Below are positions 22,671 through 34,390 of a DNA stretch of 64,000 nt, piece after piece. Within the stretch, counting starts at the first letter, position 1, and each line of letters begins with the position of its first letter. The position numbers were made by a program, and so were the translations under genes. This stretch comes from Coenobita brevimanus (Eukaryota; Arthropoda; Malacostraca; Decapoda; Coenobitidae): NCBI GenBank assembly GCA_032717465.1, contig CM064681.1, forward strand, positions 16,276,204 through 16,340,203. Direction: 5' to 3'. The notes below the pieces were generated by a model. It saw only the letters and a list, made by a program, of their open reading frames with translations. It did no database searches and was not told the DNA's origin.

Positions 22671-24787
22671 TATAATGGTAAGAATTTTTTATCCCACCGG
22701 TTGACACCAGTGTAACACCAGTAATTTTATTCCACCGTTATTGTTCAATCAGTGTAATGTTAGGATTTATAATCTTACCGGTTGCTGGTACTGGTCAACA
22801 TACCCATTGATAATACAGACGGTACTCGACTTAGTCTCCCCTCCTTGGTTAATAGAAAAATTCACTTCAATAAAAAAAAAAGGGGGGAGGGGGTGGTGTT
22901 TTGACTTGGTATGGTAGATGATAATTGTTTAAGAGAATTTTGGTAGCGTTTGTAGTTTTTGGACGAGCCTAGATTTAGTCAGTACCACAGGTGGTCGTCG
23001 TTCCCTCAGCGAAGGAATCTTGAATTGGAAGGGGAGTGAATTAGGCATGAGGACTTAATTCCCTTGATTAGGTACACCAAGAAAGAAAATGACATATACT
23101 TTACTCTACTTTAATAATTTTTATGCTGGTTTTCAAAAGACATTTTTAATTACACGACCCTTCGTCATATGAAAAAAGATTGTACATTAAAACCATGGTT
23201 TGCATGATCATTCCTCCAACATTGTCACCAGGCAAAAACAGTTTGGTACATACAAGCGATTTCTGAGGTCATTGTACCTTACTTTCTTTTTGTCAGTTAT
23301 TCTTGGGCTCGACAATAGCCTCAAGACAGGGACCTTTTTACGAGCTTGGGTTGTCTTTTCGGGCTGGCATAGGCTCGAACCAATAAAAAGGATTACTCGT
23401 GTTCTATTTCATCCGTATAGTATACTCTCATCATGTAATTCTCTATAATCCACAAACACTATTAATTCAGAATTATTAATAGTTCATAATCGTCATTACT
23501 ACATAATCACCAAAAATGCATAATCACTCAGGCTTGTTTAGCCTCGAGGAACAATTAAAAAAAAATTGCATAATCACCAAGAATACATAATCACTCGGAC
23601 TTGTTTAGCCTCGAGGTACAATTCAAAAATTACATTATTGCTCACAACCACTAAGTTCCCTTTCACGCTCCTAATTTTCTAACATTAATTTAAGAGAAGG
23701 AAAACGGTTAATGGATTTGAATTTCGCCTTTCCGTTACCAGATCACATCACTTTTAAATTTCTATTCCTTATCTACAAAAAAAGTTCACTTCATAGGTCA
23801 ATGATACTATTTCAATTACATTTGGTTTATAAAATAATTCATGGGTAGTGTAAGTGTGTATGCAGACGAGTCTATGGACAATACCACGGGAAGGCCTCGT
23901 GCTCACACTGACGTTGCCGGTGTCTGGGGACTGAACCAACGTCCATTATACACGACGTCTGGGCCTCAAGTCTACGTTAAGCTTTCAACAATATTACTTC
24001 ATATGGTCCACGCCAAGTAAGGATTAAACAAAGAAAAAAGGGGGGGGAAAGGAGAAATGTGGACAGCTCACCTGAACCAATGTCCATTATACACGACGTC
24101 TGGGCCTGAAGTGCTGTCCTGGGTACACCAGAGACGCCACTGCTAGGTCAAATGAGGTGGTGTTTTTGAAATATGGTTGGTTTCAATTCTCTTCACAATT
24201 TATTTAGCAGTGTACACATGATGCCAGGACTTTTTATTGAATTAGGGAAAATTTGGGATTCAATCCTTACTTAATTTAGATACTGATTTTACCACTGTCC
24301 CGCCTTGAATTTTGGGGCAGCTTATGCCATCTAGTGACGGCTAAGGCAAATGGGACCATTAAATCCTCACAAATGACATTATTTAGGCCTTTTTGACTGT
24401 TAATCTCACATATTTGGGTTCTAGCAGCTTCATTAGTAAATATTTCACAACTAGGATACGGAAAGAATTGGATTCTCATCATTACTCTGTTCAAGGTTTA
24501 AACTCGGCGCCCAACAACGACAAGGAGAAAAGCTGCGCGCATCTGTTACTCATTACTCGACCAGACGGAGGAATTCCTATAGCTCAACATCCACAATTAC
24601 ATCACCCAATGCATAGATACAGACATGCATACATATAAAAATAAAGTTAACCCTACATTAATCATTAACATATGAATTACTACTTAGGACAGGAATTTAT
24701 AGACTAGTATTTAGGTTACACCCTATCTAACTTAAAAATTACAGTACCTCTAAACACATACATGAATATTAAATTTGTGGCACTACG
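22671..24787 (-). repeat. 5' LTR of the minus-strand element
   Basis: Starts (minus strand) at 24787 and ends at 22671, where the terminal TGTAA is mutated to TATAA on the plus strand. The other end has ACA changed to ACG. It is otherwise a close match to 19063-21194. The TTCC flank to the right (24788-24791) matches the left flank. Confidence 0.9.
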
Positions 24788-24791
24788 TTCC

Positions 24792-27620
24792 GGCATGGCG
24801 CAGGTAAGCAGTTGACCAGTACTCATGCACTGTGTATTTTTGCACATGTATCAGTGTAAGTGGATATGTACGTATGCTTTTGCTTGTCAAGATCCCCCCT
24901 TCCGTATGGCCTGAACCCCATCCTACAAAATGTTACAGTGAACTTGGCTGCAGGACTGATAGGACTGTGGTGACAGCTGTGATGGTCCTTGGCACTTTCA
25001 GAAGGATACAGGATTTTTTTTTATACTTTGCACACTCCATTTTTGGTACCAAATGTATGTTTATGCATGGTGAGTGGGTACCGTGGGGACAACCCCAGCC
25101 TGCTAGCAAGACACTAACCCGACTGTTACACAGTTGCTTCCATGACATCTGCATGTCAGTCTGATTTTTCTGATGCTCCCATTCCTAGCCTTGTGCTTAG
25201 CCAGGCATGAGACATGTCCACCCACCCAAGAGGCATCATTTACTAGGTGGGTAGAGGAGTGATAGTGATTCTAATCAGGTATTTGCAAAAGTGCAAAAAT
25301 AGAGATATTAGAACCACGTGACCCTACTCAGAATTCCACCTCATGCCTCACAATTGGTCAAACGTGCTGCCTTCCTACCACTCTCACTCTTTTAAAGTGT
25401 CAGTAGATCCCACTTGAAGAAAGTAGCAAAACTCAACTAAGTTGGATCCTGATGTATTGAACAATGGTGAGGATTAAGAGCAATGGCTTGGCAGAAACGA
25501 ATGCAATAAAGGGATATGGAGACACTTGGCGAAAAAATCTAAACTATTTGGAGTTAAGACTTGAAACTTCCCATATGACTAGGCACTTATGTTGCCTACA
25601 TTGTGCATGAACAAGAACGATATACATATACGTATATGTATACATATACGAATTCATATATGTATACATATAACGAATCATTAAATTTCATGGCAGCATT
25701 AATACTCAACCAATTTTCTTCATTTTTTGGCTGTGAATAGTCATTTGATATCTTTACCACCTTATGCAAAAGTTTTGTAAAAATTTCCCATACATCATGG
25801 AATGACGCCATGTCATATTTCATGTATGCCGGAGGGAATGTAAAATCCTGGTTTTGGATGACTTTTCCACTACTATACTTAAATACTTCACATTTTCGAC
25901 AATATCTTAACATAGGTTGCTAGCTCCTATCAAGAACAATATTCACTGATAGTTCCAAGTAAAACTGACTGATTTTCGAATTTGTTATTTTTTTAAAGAC
26001 AAAATTTATTGAACGGAGATACGGCCTTTTAAAGTTTTGAAATGGTTGTATCTGTCTTCTTTCCTGATTTGAATGATTTTTGCATGTCTTACTCATTAAC
26101 ATAAAGAGATAATGTACCTTAAAAATCATCAAAATATTCTAATAAAAAGTAGTATAAATATTCAAATAATAAGTGCTATATAGGAATACTTACAATACGT
26201 AGCACAGATGAGACACCATCCAAAAATTCTGTTTTTGCACCCTTGACATTTTTCTTTATCAAACCTCACTGCTGGAGGTCCTCAGAGTACCTGAATCACT
26301 GGAAAGAGGTTTATTTTAACCACCAATGGGTGTCTTCTCTTTCCTCATTAAACGCCCCTCACCATTACGTCAAAGGAGGTAGTGGTGCACCTCCTGCTTC
26401 ATATATCATACCCTCTACTCGCTTCTTTCTCTCTTCTTCCAGTATAGCCTCGATCCTTTTCTTTTTCCTTTCTCCTTTACATTCCAGTTTTCATTTTTGG
26501 TGGTACTGGGAGTGGGGACACGTCAGCTGATGGTAGCAGCAGTTGTGGTGGTGGTGTTTGTTTATTCTTCCCATTCAGTTCCTTCAAATGTTGCTTCTTG
26601 TTTTCTTGAACTTTCTCCTATTCCTTTGGTCACCATAATGAATGTAGTGGTAACACACAAGGGGTGAAAACAACATGAACGGTATAACAAAGCCAGTAAA
26701 GCAAGCCAGACTTGGGAAACAGATGAGCATGCTTACACTCTGAAGTTCATTCTGCACTGAGTGCGGCTGCGTAGTTGCTCCTTTTGTTCAGGCTAAAGTT
26801 GCCAGAGGCTACCATGAATACAGCCAAAAAAACAACACATCTGGTGCGAAAATTGAGTGAAAATTTGCCTTTACTCTCTCTATGTACACTTGGTCCATTT
26901 ACTGCCACGCTCCCTCCACGTGCTTCCGACCTTTGTCCCGTTAAACTCTCGCCCGGGCATTTAAATTTGGCGCTGGAGGGGAAATACTGGTCGGGTAATA
27001 TGTAACGATAATTTAGGAACATTTTGAGATAGGTTTCGTAATATGTGATTTTTATGACTCCAGGGGTAGCATACCGGCTTTTTTAAAAGAGCAATGGAAG
27101 ATTATGATGAGGAGATTTAGTCAGAAAAGAGGAAGGGGAAGGTGAGGGAGGGAGAATCCATGCCACCTCACCTCAAGGTGCACTGCATCCTGCAACTAAG
27201 AATTCTGCATCACTTGCACCATTTCTGGCTTCACCAAAACCAGATACACCCTCACCATCTCTTGCATCTTCATCACCAATCCATAGCCTGAGCATCAAGT
27301 GTTTCATTTCCACAACCACAGCTACCATTGCTCCCAGCTAGGTGCACAAGTGGATGGTCTAGCTGGCACAGTACATCCACCCTTACAACTCCCATGCCAC
27401 AACCTCAGCCAGCCCAGGTCACGTAGTCTGAGAGATCAAAATTCATCCTGGACAACCAGTCCCATTGACAAGTTATATAGTTTTGTAATGGCTGAGGTTT
27501 CTTTAGATCCCCAGGGGGTAAATTACTTTGAAGCAACTTTGTGATGATGGACGTGAAGGACCATGCTAGAAAACTGACAAGAACACTGCCTTCATCATCA
27601 CCGGATGTCTTCCACTATAA
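24792..27620. other. No gene recognised
   Basis: Nearly 3 kb of AT-rich sequence between the LTR element and the SINE/Penelope cluster. I see a palindromic TATACG/CGTATA-rich stretch at 25615-25675 and no family motifs. Short frames at 25596-25913, 26243-26530, 26747-27022 and 27299-27544 have no recognisable domain and no supporting context. If a unique host sequence exists in this window, this is the likeliest place. Confidence 0.5.
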
Positions 27621-27621
27621 A

Positions 27622-27854
27622 GTATGCTTGCACCCAGTCGGGTTGCGTGGGCCGATTACATTTGATTCACGGACTTCACACACATCCAAAGCCATTCCAA
27701 CACTATAATTACACTTACAAGCACTTCTAACCCTACAAACAATCTCTACTAGACAGCCTAAGCCACTTGGTAGAGATACATTGGCTGTATCATCCCCACT
27801 TCGGTCGGGATAGGCCGGTCCTGCAGTGGACACACAAATGGCTAATGAGATGAG

Positions 27855-27857
<3 letters not shown>
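27622..27857 (+). mobile_element. Headless SINE copy
   Basis: From GTATGCTTGCACCCAGTCGG to the (GAT)-like end this is the reverse complement of the body at 33850-34100. Shared strings include CAATGTATCTCTACC (reverse sense), CCGATTACA and TCCTGCAGTGGAC. The tRNA-like head is absent, so it is 5'-truncated. Confidence 0.8.

Positions 27858-27929
<72 letters not shown>
27858..27929. repeat. (TA)n microsatellite
   Basis: About 72 bases of TA between the SINE copy and the 3' end of the Penelope-like element; possibly that element's tail. Confidence 0.95.
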
Positions 27930-27932
<3 letters not shown>

Positions 27933-29663
27933 AAATAACCACAGGAGAAATGAAAGGAGCGACAGTGAGTACTTTTGTGTATTACATCTTCAGACAGAGT
28001 GAGACAGCAACATAAAGGGTAGAGGTCTTTTATGTACACCCACAGCAGGGGGTGGCACACAGAACAAAGGACGACCTGAATTTTTACCTGCGGCTTAACT
28101 TATGGTCACATGCAGCAGGGAGTGGCACACAAAGGATGACCTGACGCTAAAGATGGGCGATGCACAAAACAATAGGTACCTTTCTTTTTTCTTCCTTAGG
28201 GATGCATCTGACAAAAAGGAGGGGGAGGAGGAGGGTAGGAAGGGGGAGGGGGAGGAAGGGGGAGGGTAGGAGGGGAAAGGGGAAGGTGAGAGTGAGGAGG
28301 GAGGAGGAGGAGGAGGGAATAAATACTGGGGCTTAACTTAAGACCTGGAGGATTAATGCTTGGTGTGTCCCACATAGTTGTGACTACACTACCAGGAGAC
28401 GACAGGGAACAATCATTTGTTAGACTGGGGGATACTGCTTTAAAATTAATTCAGTTAACAATTTATCACACTTAAATGACCATAGCTCATGTTTACATTC
28501 TTTTCATATGTGCCAGAAATTAGACAAGAATCTATTACATTTCTTTCATCCAAGCTTTTTTGACCTTGCTAGAATCTTAGAGCCTGCCCAGTCAGTATGG
28601 TGATCACTGGATGCTCTGTGCTGAAATAAACCACTACTCTATTTGGCTGTCCTTACACTGTATTTATGTTGTGAGATTCTAGTTTCAAAATCTTTTCCAG
28701 ATTGTCCTGTGAAATTTGTTACAGCTTTTACACGGGATTTTGTAAACAACGCCTGAATTACTGAATGGGCTGTTCTTGATGAGGGTTCTTTTGATGGTGT
28801 TCTCATATTTGAATACTACTTATACAGTAATTAAGTTTCTTCAGTATGTGAACATCAAGAAAATTTTCATGGAAGGGGAGGACAAGGATTCTTTGAATAT
28901 TCTGGCAATCTGGCTCATTAGTTTTCCCTTCAAGGAATCGTTGCTTGGCTGCATTTTGGCACTGAGTTAGTATACTCTGTGGATATTTTAGCTTCCCTCC
29001 AATGCTCTGAGTCATTTTTAGTTCATCATCCAAAAATTCTAGGTTTGAAATTCTATATGCTCTTAAGTACTTGGATATGAACACAGATCTTTTTACATTA
29101 ACGTGATGGTTCGAATAATAATGCACATATGACATAATATTTGTAGGTTTCCTGTATACCTTACCCTTCAAAACATTTTGGTCCCTGATAACTTTTACAT
29201 CCAAAAAAGGCAATTCATTATCCATTTCCATCTCATCAGTAATCTTTATCGATGGAACTAACGAATTTAATTTCAGGAAAAATTCATCAACGGGAAGACT
29301 GTTAGGCCAGAAGCACCGGATATCATCAACGTATCGGAGCCAAAGTATGTTTTGCTCCTTTACGGAGGTCAGTAAATGTTTCTCAATGTATTCCATGTAA
29401 ATATTTGCCAGAACTGGGGAGAGGGGATTACCCATGGCCATGCCAAATTTTTGTGTGTAAAATTTGCCTTCAAAGGTAAAAGATGAGTTCACAATGCACA
29501 ATTTAATTAGCTTGATAATGTTTTCAGAGGGAATACCATCAATGTTACTACCCAGAATGCTTGGCAGGAAAGTTAAAACATCATCAACAGGGACATTTGT
29601 GAATAATGATTTAACATCAAAGCTGACTAATTTGAAGGGGTACATGACATTTAGAGATTTTAA
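27930..29663 (-). pseudogene. Penelope-like element: RT core, GIY-YIG-type endonuclease, 3' end
   Basis: The minus-strand frame 29684-28803 holds the main Penelope-type reverse-transcriptase motifs: LVSFDVKSLFTNVPV (first catalytic Asp), KFGMAMGNPLSPVLANIYME, and the catalytic RYVDDIRCF. Then come LPFLDVKV and YRKPT. After the stop the endonuclease region follows with one frameshift: GVVYKIPCKSCN (about 28755-28715), GQSGKDFETRISQHK and SSDHHTDWAGSKIL (about 28640-28560). This fits a GIY-YIG nuclease fused to the RT. The 3' region with TCTGAAGATGTAATACAC (about 27985-28000, minus strand) resembles known ends of this group. The 5' portion continues at 33438-33777 beyond a piggyBac insertion at TTAA. 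Confidence 0.85.
28215..28318 (+). repeat. Homopurine G/A tract
   Basis: About 100 bases almost purely G and A with many GGGGAGG and GGAGGAGG runs, able in principle to form triplex or G-quadruplex. It lies in the 3' untranslated part of the Penelope-like element. Confidence 0.9.
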
Positions 29664-29916
29664 CGCGCGGTGTCCCGTCGACATTCTTCCACGTCCTCAC
29701 GTTTTGTCACTGCCAATCCCGTCGACGTACTTTAATGCGCTGCAATTGCAAGGTTCATAATTTCCACAATTTTCAAAATTCGCGCGAGATTTTCGATTTG
29801 CCCATCTACCCAAGCCTCCCCTACCTGCCGCCAGGCAGGCAGCGTCCCAGACCCCGCGTGACCCGTGCTCGCCCTTGTCTCGGTCACTCACCTGTTAGCA
29901 GTGACCCAGGTCAGAC

Positions 29917-32238
29917 ATGGCGCGTAAAGGTCTCTCAGACGACGAAATACAATCCGCCCTGGATGCCTTCACTGGAGATAGTGATTCTCCACTTGATGAT
30001 GATGTGGTGGATCGAGTTTACGTGCAGCCTGAGGAAGAAATAACAAGCAGTGATGAGGAGGTCCCTTCGCCCCGGAAAAAGCGGTATGTCACATATCATA
30101 AGGCAAGGGAAGGCCAGCCTGCACCCAAACCATCTGCACGGACCTCTCTCCATCCCCTAGAGAGAGATTCTGATGAGGACGAGGATGAGGACGATGACGA
30201 TGACGGCGGCTTAGGACGTGATGTTGCCTCATGGTTGGGGAAGGAAAAAATCTCACCCCGAGGATCAGAAGGTGGGGTGAGAAGGTAAATAAGGTATGGT
30301 CCTAGTGTTTTGTCTGGGGAAGGCGCAAGTGGTGTGGTGGGAGTGCGGGGTGAAAGGGAAAGTGGTGTGGCAGGAGCGCGGGGTGAAAGGGAAAGTGGTG
30401 TGAGGAAGGCAGCACGAGCACGTGGTGCACGTAGGCCTAGGGGAGAGGAGGTGGAGCCACTCCCCAACACGTTTTTTGCCCCACAATATTCCCAAACTTC
30501 CTCCCCACAGCCCAAGGATGTGGGGAAAGGAAGAAAAGGGAAGGGAAAGGGTTAAGGAAAAGGGAGAGGGAAGAGAAGTGCAAGTGATGAAAGGCGCCGC
30601 TCTCCACCTCCCCAACCTCCCCCACCACCCTCACCTCCCCACCCTGACGAAGGCGACAATGAGGACGAGGCTGGAGACGGTGGTGTCTCATGGAACTGGG
30701 AAGATGGGAGTAATTTTACTCCCATCATTCACCCTTTCACTGAGGAGTGGCGGTCTGGTTGCCCAGCTCCAGGTGTGCATGCGGGTTCCACTAGGGTGGA
30801 TGTCTTCCACCTGTTCTTTGGGGAGGCATTTGTGGGGCGCATAGTGGAACGGACAAACCTATTTTCAAGAACACAGCGCCGTGAAAGTGAATGTTTGGGA
30901 ACAACGAGCAGGCATTCCTAGCAATATGACTATCCTGTGACAATTTCTGAGATGTTCTTATTTTTTGCCCTGGTTCTCTTGATGGGTGTTGTAAGAAAAA
31001 ATCAAATACCTGCATGCTGGACCACTGACCCAATGACCATCACACCTTTCTTTGGAAAGGTGATGAGTCGTAATAGATTTCAGCAGATTCTCGACCGCCT
31101 CCACTTTTTTGATGCAGAAGATCCAGCTAATGCTAATAACACTGATAAAATGAGGAGAATTAGGCTTGTATTTGATCATTTACGAGAAATGTTCCGCTCC
31201 TCATTTTATCCTTACAGAGACCTCGTCATAGACGAGAGTCTTGTGTTGTGGAGAGGCAATATTTCCTTTCGCCAGTACATACCCAGCAAGAGACACCGTT
31301 TCGGGTTCAAGATCTTTGTTATGTGTGACTGTAAGACTGGTTATGTGCAAGATATAGTCTTGTACACGGGCGCACAGACAGATATAACAGAAGATCATAG
31401 TATAGGACTCTCAGGGGCCGTGGTGAAGACAATGATAGAGAGTACCTTCATCGTGGTCATGTGTTGTACCTGGACAACTGGTACACTAGCCCTCTTCTTG
31501 CTAGGTTCCTCCACCAACACGACACCGGAGTCTGTGGTAGTCAAGAGAAACCGTCGCCATATGGTCAAGATAGGGAGGAAACTTGACAAGAACGAGGTGG
31601 TTTTCTTCCAGGCAAATAACATCCTTGTCACCCTGTGGAACCACAACAGGGAAGTTTGCCTCCTATCAACTGTACACAGCCCCCTGATGCACCGCACAGA
31701 CTCCGTTGATCACTGTAGCGAGAGGAGGCGCAACGTCTGGAAACCCGAGTCTGTACTGGACTATAATCTGAACATGAGGCAAATGGATCAGTCAGACTCG
31801 ATGATTTCCAGTGTTGACTGTGCCAGGACCACAATGAAGTGGTACAAAAAGCTCTTTTTCCACTTGCTCAATATCACGGTCCTGAACGCACACTATCTGC
31901 ACGCCATGACAACGGGAGTATCAGAGACCTTTGAGGGATTTGTGAGGGAGCTGGCAAGTGAAATAATCGCCAGACATGCCCAGGACAGACCCACACACCG
32001 CACCCGCACCCCCATGGCTGCCCAGACTCCCCTACGCCTCGCAGGACGCCACTATCCTAGCACAATCCCTTCCCAACCAAACCGTCGTAAACCCCAGCGT
32101 CGCTGCCATGTATGCAAGCACTCGACAGTCAGACCAGCCACTCAGAGAAAAGACACAAGGTACGAGTGTGCAGAGTGCAATGTTGCATTGTGCCTTCAGC
32201 CATGTTTCAGAGAGTACCATAACTTCCTATACTACTGA
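29917..32238 (+). pseudogene. piggyBac transposase, broken
   Basis: ATG at 29917 opens a frame of about 773 codons, interrupted by TAA 30286-30288, TAA 30553-30555 and TAG 30919-30921. The N-terminus is acidic (SDDEIQSAL, DSDEDEDEDDDDDGG). The DDE_Tnp_1_7 domain starts near 30720 with HPFTEEWRSGCP and FHLFFGEAF. Catalytic Asp 1 is in LVIDESLV (about 31225-31250) and Asp 3 in RQMDQSD (about 31775-31800). Asp 2 sits in LYLDNWYTSP (about 31460-31490), which is out of frame because two compensating indels bracket 31435-31545. The C-terminus has the Cys-rich finger CHVCK...YECAECNVALC (32100-32195). The host enzyme would cut and paste DNA at TTAA; this copy cannot. Confidence 0.92.
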
Positions 32239-32258
32239 AACTGTGTGGGATGGCGATA

Positions 32259-33030
32259 TGACGCTCAGTATAATGGCAAGGCCAGTCAGTATGTGCTAAG
32301 TCTTATATAAAGTTGAAACGGGTGTAATGTTTGCAGGAAAGTAATGTATAAGTTGAGAAATAGTGTAAGTTGAAAGAAGTGATATCAAAACTACACCCAC
32401 TGTGTAAATCTGCGAAAATATGACGCTCAGTCTAACACTCTGGTCAGTAAATATGTGATAGGAAGAATATAAAGTGGAAACGGGTGTAATGTTAGTAGGA
32501 AAGTAATTTATAAGTTGAATACTAGTGTAAGATGAAACAAATGATATCGCGATAACACTCACTGTGTAAATATGCGATAATATGACGCTCAGTAGAATAG
32601 TAAGGTCTCCAGTTATGTGATAGCAATTATATCAAGTGGAAACATGTGTAATGTTAGTGGAGAAGTATTATATAAGTACAAAAATAGGTTGTAAGTTGTA
32701 ATAATAGTCATAGCGACTTCACCCTCTGTGTTATTATGCGCTATTATTACGCTAAATATTTATGTAAGGCCTGAAACTATCTCAGAACAGTTCTCTAAAG
32801 TGGAAAAGTGTATAATGTTATTAGGAAAGTATTATGTAAGTTGAAAAAACACAATATGAGTTGAAACAACAGTCACAGCGAGTTCACTCACTACGTAAAT
32901 AAGCGCTAACATTACGCTAAATGTTATCGAAAGGCCTGTGAATACGTAAAAACAGTTCAATAAAATGTAAAATGGTATAATGTTATTGGAGAAGTATTAT
33001 GTAAGTAGAAAAAATGATATGTATCATGAT
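32259..33030 (+). repeat. 162-bp tandem repeat in piggyBac 3' region
   Basis: TGACGCTCAG occurs at 32259, 32421 and 32583, spaced exactly 162. Diverged units with TTACGCTAAA follow at about 32748 and 32912. Each unit also contains GTGTAATGTTxxTxGGxAAGTA and a GTGTAAATxTGCG-type string. It lies between the transposase stop and the right terminus. Confidence 0.9.
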
Positions 33031-33437
33031 TCAGCAATGTTAGCGATTCATCGTGAACAGTTTGGCCGATTTCACTCGGTTCGCACGATGGTACAATGCT
33101 TATTTTACCTCTATTTTTGTATAAAATCCAATTTACTTTTGTATCACATGTTTTTATGTTTGTAATAAATACATATCTACTTACTTTCATTGGTTTCCCA
33201 GACTTATAATACCATAGAAAACGTGAGAGCCTCAGACCACCTACACAGAACACGGTACCAGGTGTAACGAAGGTATACCTGTTTAGGCCACTTATGGACC
33301 CCGGTGAACACTTTCTTGGCGATTGACCATTGTTTCTGACCGAAAGCGAAAGTTTTAGCAAAAAAAATTTGGGTCCAAAACTGGTCGGGATTGGGGGGTA
33401 CCAGTGGCGAAAAAGTGGTCGGGACGGGGCGGGTTAA

Positions 33438-33777
33438 TTTTCTTACCAAATCCTCATTGTTTTGTAAAATTAATCAGAGATAGTGCCTGCAACAGAGGAC
33501 AACAGTGGTACAAGCCATTTGGAGAGCTTCTATGTCGTAGAGCCTACAGAGCTTACAATTGGCCTGATGGGGTTGTTTTGTTTGTGGGTTTTAATCAAGC
33601 CATACATATATGATGCAGATGGATTTTGCACCGAGAACTGTTTGATCAAGTCATCCCTTCCTCTTAGCAAAGTCTTGATTTCTTTATGGAATTTTCAACT
33701 TTGTTTTTCAGTTGAATCACTTTTTAGTTCACTGTATATGTTGGTGTCACGCAACAGTTCACTCACTTTTTCTTTGT
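33438..33777 (-). pseudogene. Penelope-like element: N-terminal RT part
   Basis: Minus-strand translation gives KEKVSELLRDTNIYSEL (about 33770-33720), LRGRDDLIKQF (about 33675-33640), SYMYGLIKTHK (about 33615-33580) and IRPIVSSVGS (about 33570-33540). These are the early RT motifs of Penelope-like elements, in order. A stop and a frameshift are present between 33530 and 33460. The last codons before the TTAA at 33434 read NNEDLVRK and are in frame with the piece beginning at 29663. The 5' edge is cut by a (TATC)n run. Confidence 0.85.
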
Positions 33778-33795
33778 ATCTATCTATCTATCTAC

Positions 33796-33831
<36 letters not shown>

Positions 33832-33849
33832 CTATCTATATATGTATGT
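33778..33849. repeat. (TATC)n microsatellite
   Basis: Interrupted TATC/TATA repeats between the Penelope-like 5' edge and the SINE tail. Confidence 0.9.
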
Positions 33850-34251
33850 ATCATCATCATCATCATCATCATCAGCCGTTGAGGTCCACTGCAGGACCAG
33901 CCTATCCCTACCAAAGCAGGGACGATACAGCCAATGTATCTCTACCTAGTAGCTTAGGCTGTCTGGTAGAGACTGTATGTAGGGTGAGAAGTGCTTGTGA
34001 GTGTGATTGTATGTTGTAGTGGCTTTGGATGTGTGTATAGTCTGTGAACCAAGTGTAATCGGCCCGCCTTAAGCCGACTGGGTGCAAGCATACTAGTATG
34101 CGACACTGGTTCAACCACAGCACCCCTTGTGTCCGCCAAAGTAGCAAGTGGCTTGGTGAACGCTTCCCAAAGTTTTTACAACTCTGGCGGGAGGCGAACC
34201 TGCGCTCACCACCGTGCGAAACGCTCATTCTACCACTGTACCACGGAGGCT
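33850..34251 (-). mobile_element. tRNA-derived SINE with (GAT)n tail
   Basis: On the minus strand the head at 34251 reads GCCTCCGTGGTACAGTGGTA (A-box region of a Gly-like tRNA), followed by CAGGTTCGCCTCCC (B box, about 34200-34187). The body then runs to a (GAT)n tail at 33873-33850. A headless copy of the body is at 27622-27857. The tRNA-like part lacks a proper 3' half, so it is not a tRNA gene. Confidence 0.9.
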
Positions 34252-34258
34252 CTGTTTA

Positions 34259-34279
34259 TATATATATATATATATAGTG

Positions 34280-34319
<40 letters not shown>
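34259..34319. repeat. (TA)n and (TG)n microsatellites
   Basis: TA run 34259-34276 and TG run about 34283-34319, next to the LINE 3' tail. Confidence 0.95.
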
Positions 34320-34390
34320 CTTGCCTACCTAATTGTTCTTACCTAATTGTATTTTTACAGGAATGTGTCAAGCTCGTACTGTCCCGTGTA
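34320..34390 (-). pseudogene. CR1-like LINE, piece 4: last codons and 3' tail
   Basis: Minus strand from 34390: codons for GQYELDTFL then a stop, followed by the tail repeat (C)AATTAGGTAAGAA. It joins in frame, across the piggyBac derivative at 34391-35162, to the LINE piece at 35163-35549. The ELDTFL end and AATTAGGTAA-type tail are, from memory, common in crustacean LINEs. Confidence 0.7.

Larger units (their letters stand above)
19059..24791 (-). mobile_element. LTR retroelement with gutted interior (minus strand)
   Basis: Two 2.1-kb direct repeats (19063-21194 and 22671-24787) flank a 1476-base interior. The 4-base sequence TTCC lies just outside each end (19059-19062 and 24788-24791), a target-site duplication that fixes both boundaries. 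The LTRs read TGTAGTG...TTACA-type on the minus strand and are homologous to, but clearly diverged from, those of the tandem array at 35550-54032. The interior keeps only a primer-site region, an integrase C-terminal scrap and the 3' non-coding part. The copy is non-autonomous and could have moved only with proteins from a related full element. Confidence 0.9.
29660..33437 (+). mobile_element. piggyBac element, full length, inactive
   Basis: Bounded by TTAA at 29660-29663 and 33434-33437. The left end reads TTAACGCGCGGTGTCCCG; the right end, reverse-complemented, reads TTAACCCGCCCCGTCCCG, an imperfect terminal inverted repeat. Length is 3778 bases. It encodes one transposase frame (29917-32238, broken) and carries a 162-bp tandem repeat behind the gene. 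The flanking DNA on both sides is one Penelope-like element, and removing the insert with one TTAA would restore its frame locally. That is the clean TTAA insertion typical of piggyBac. Confidence 0.93.

Noticed and set aside
26243..26530. A small host protein gene
   Set aside because: Low-complexity Ser/Phe composition, no domain, and no splice or context support.
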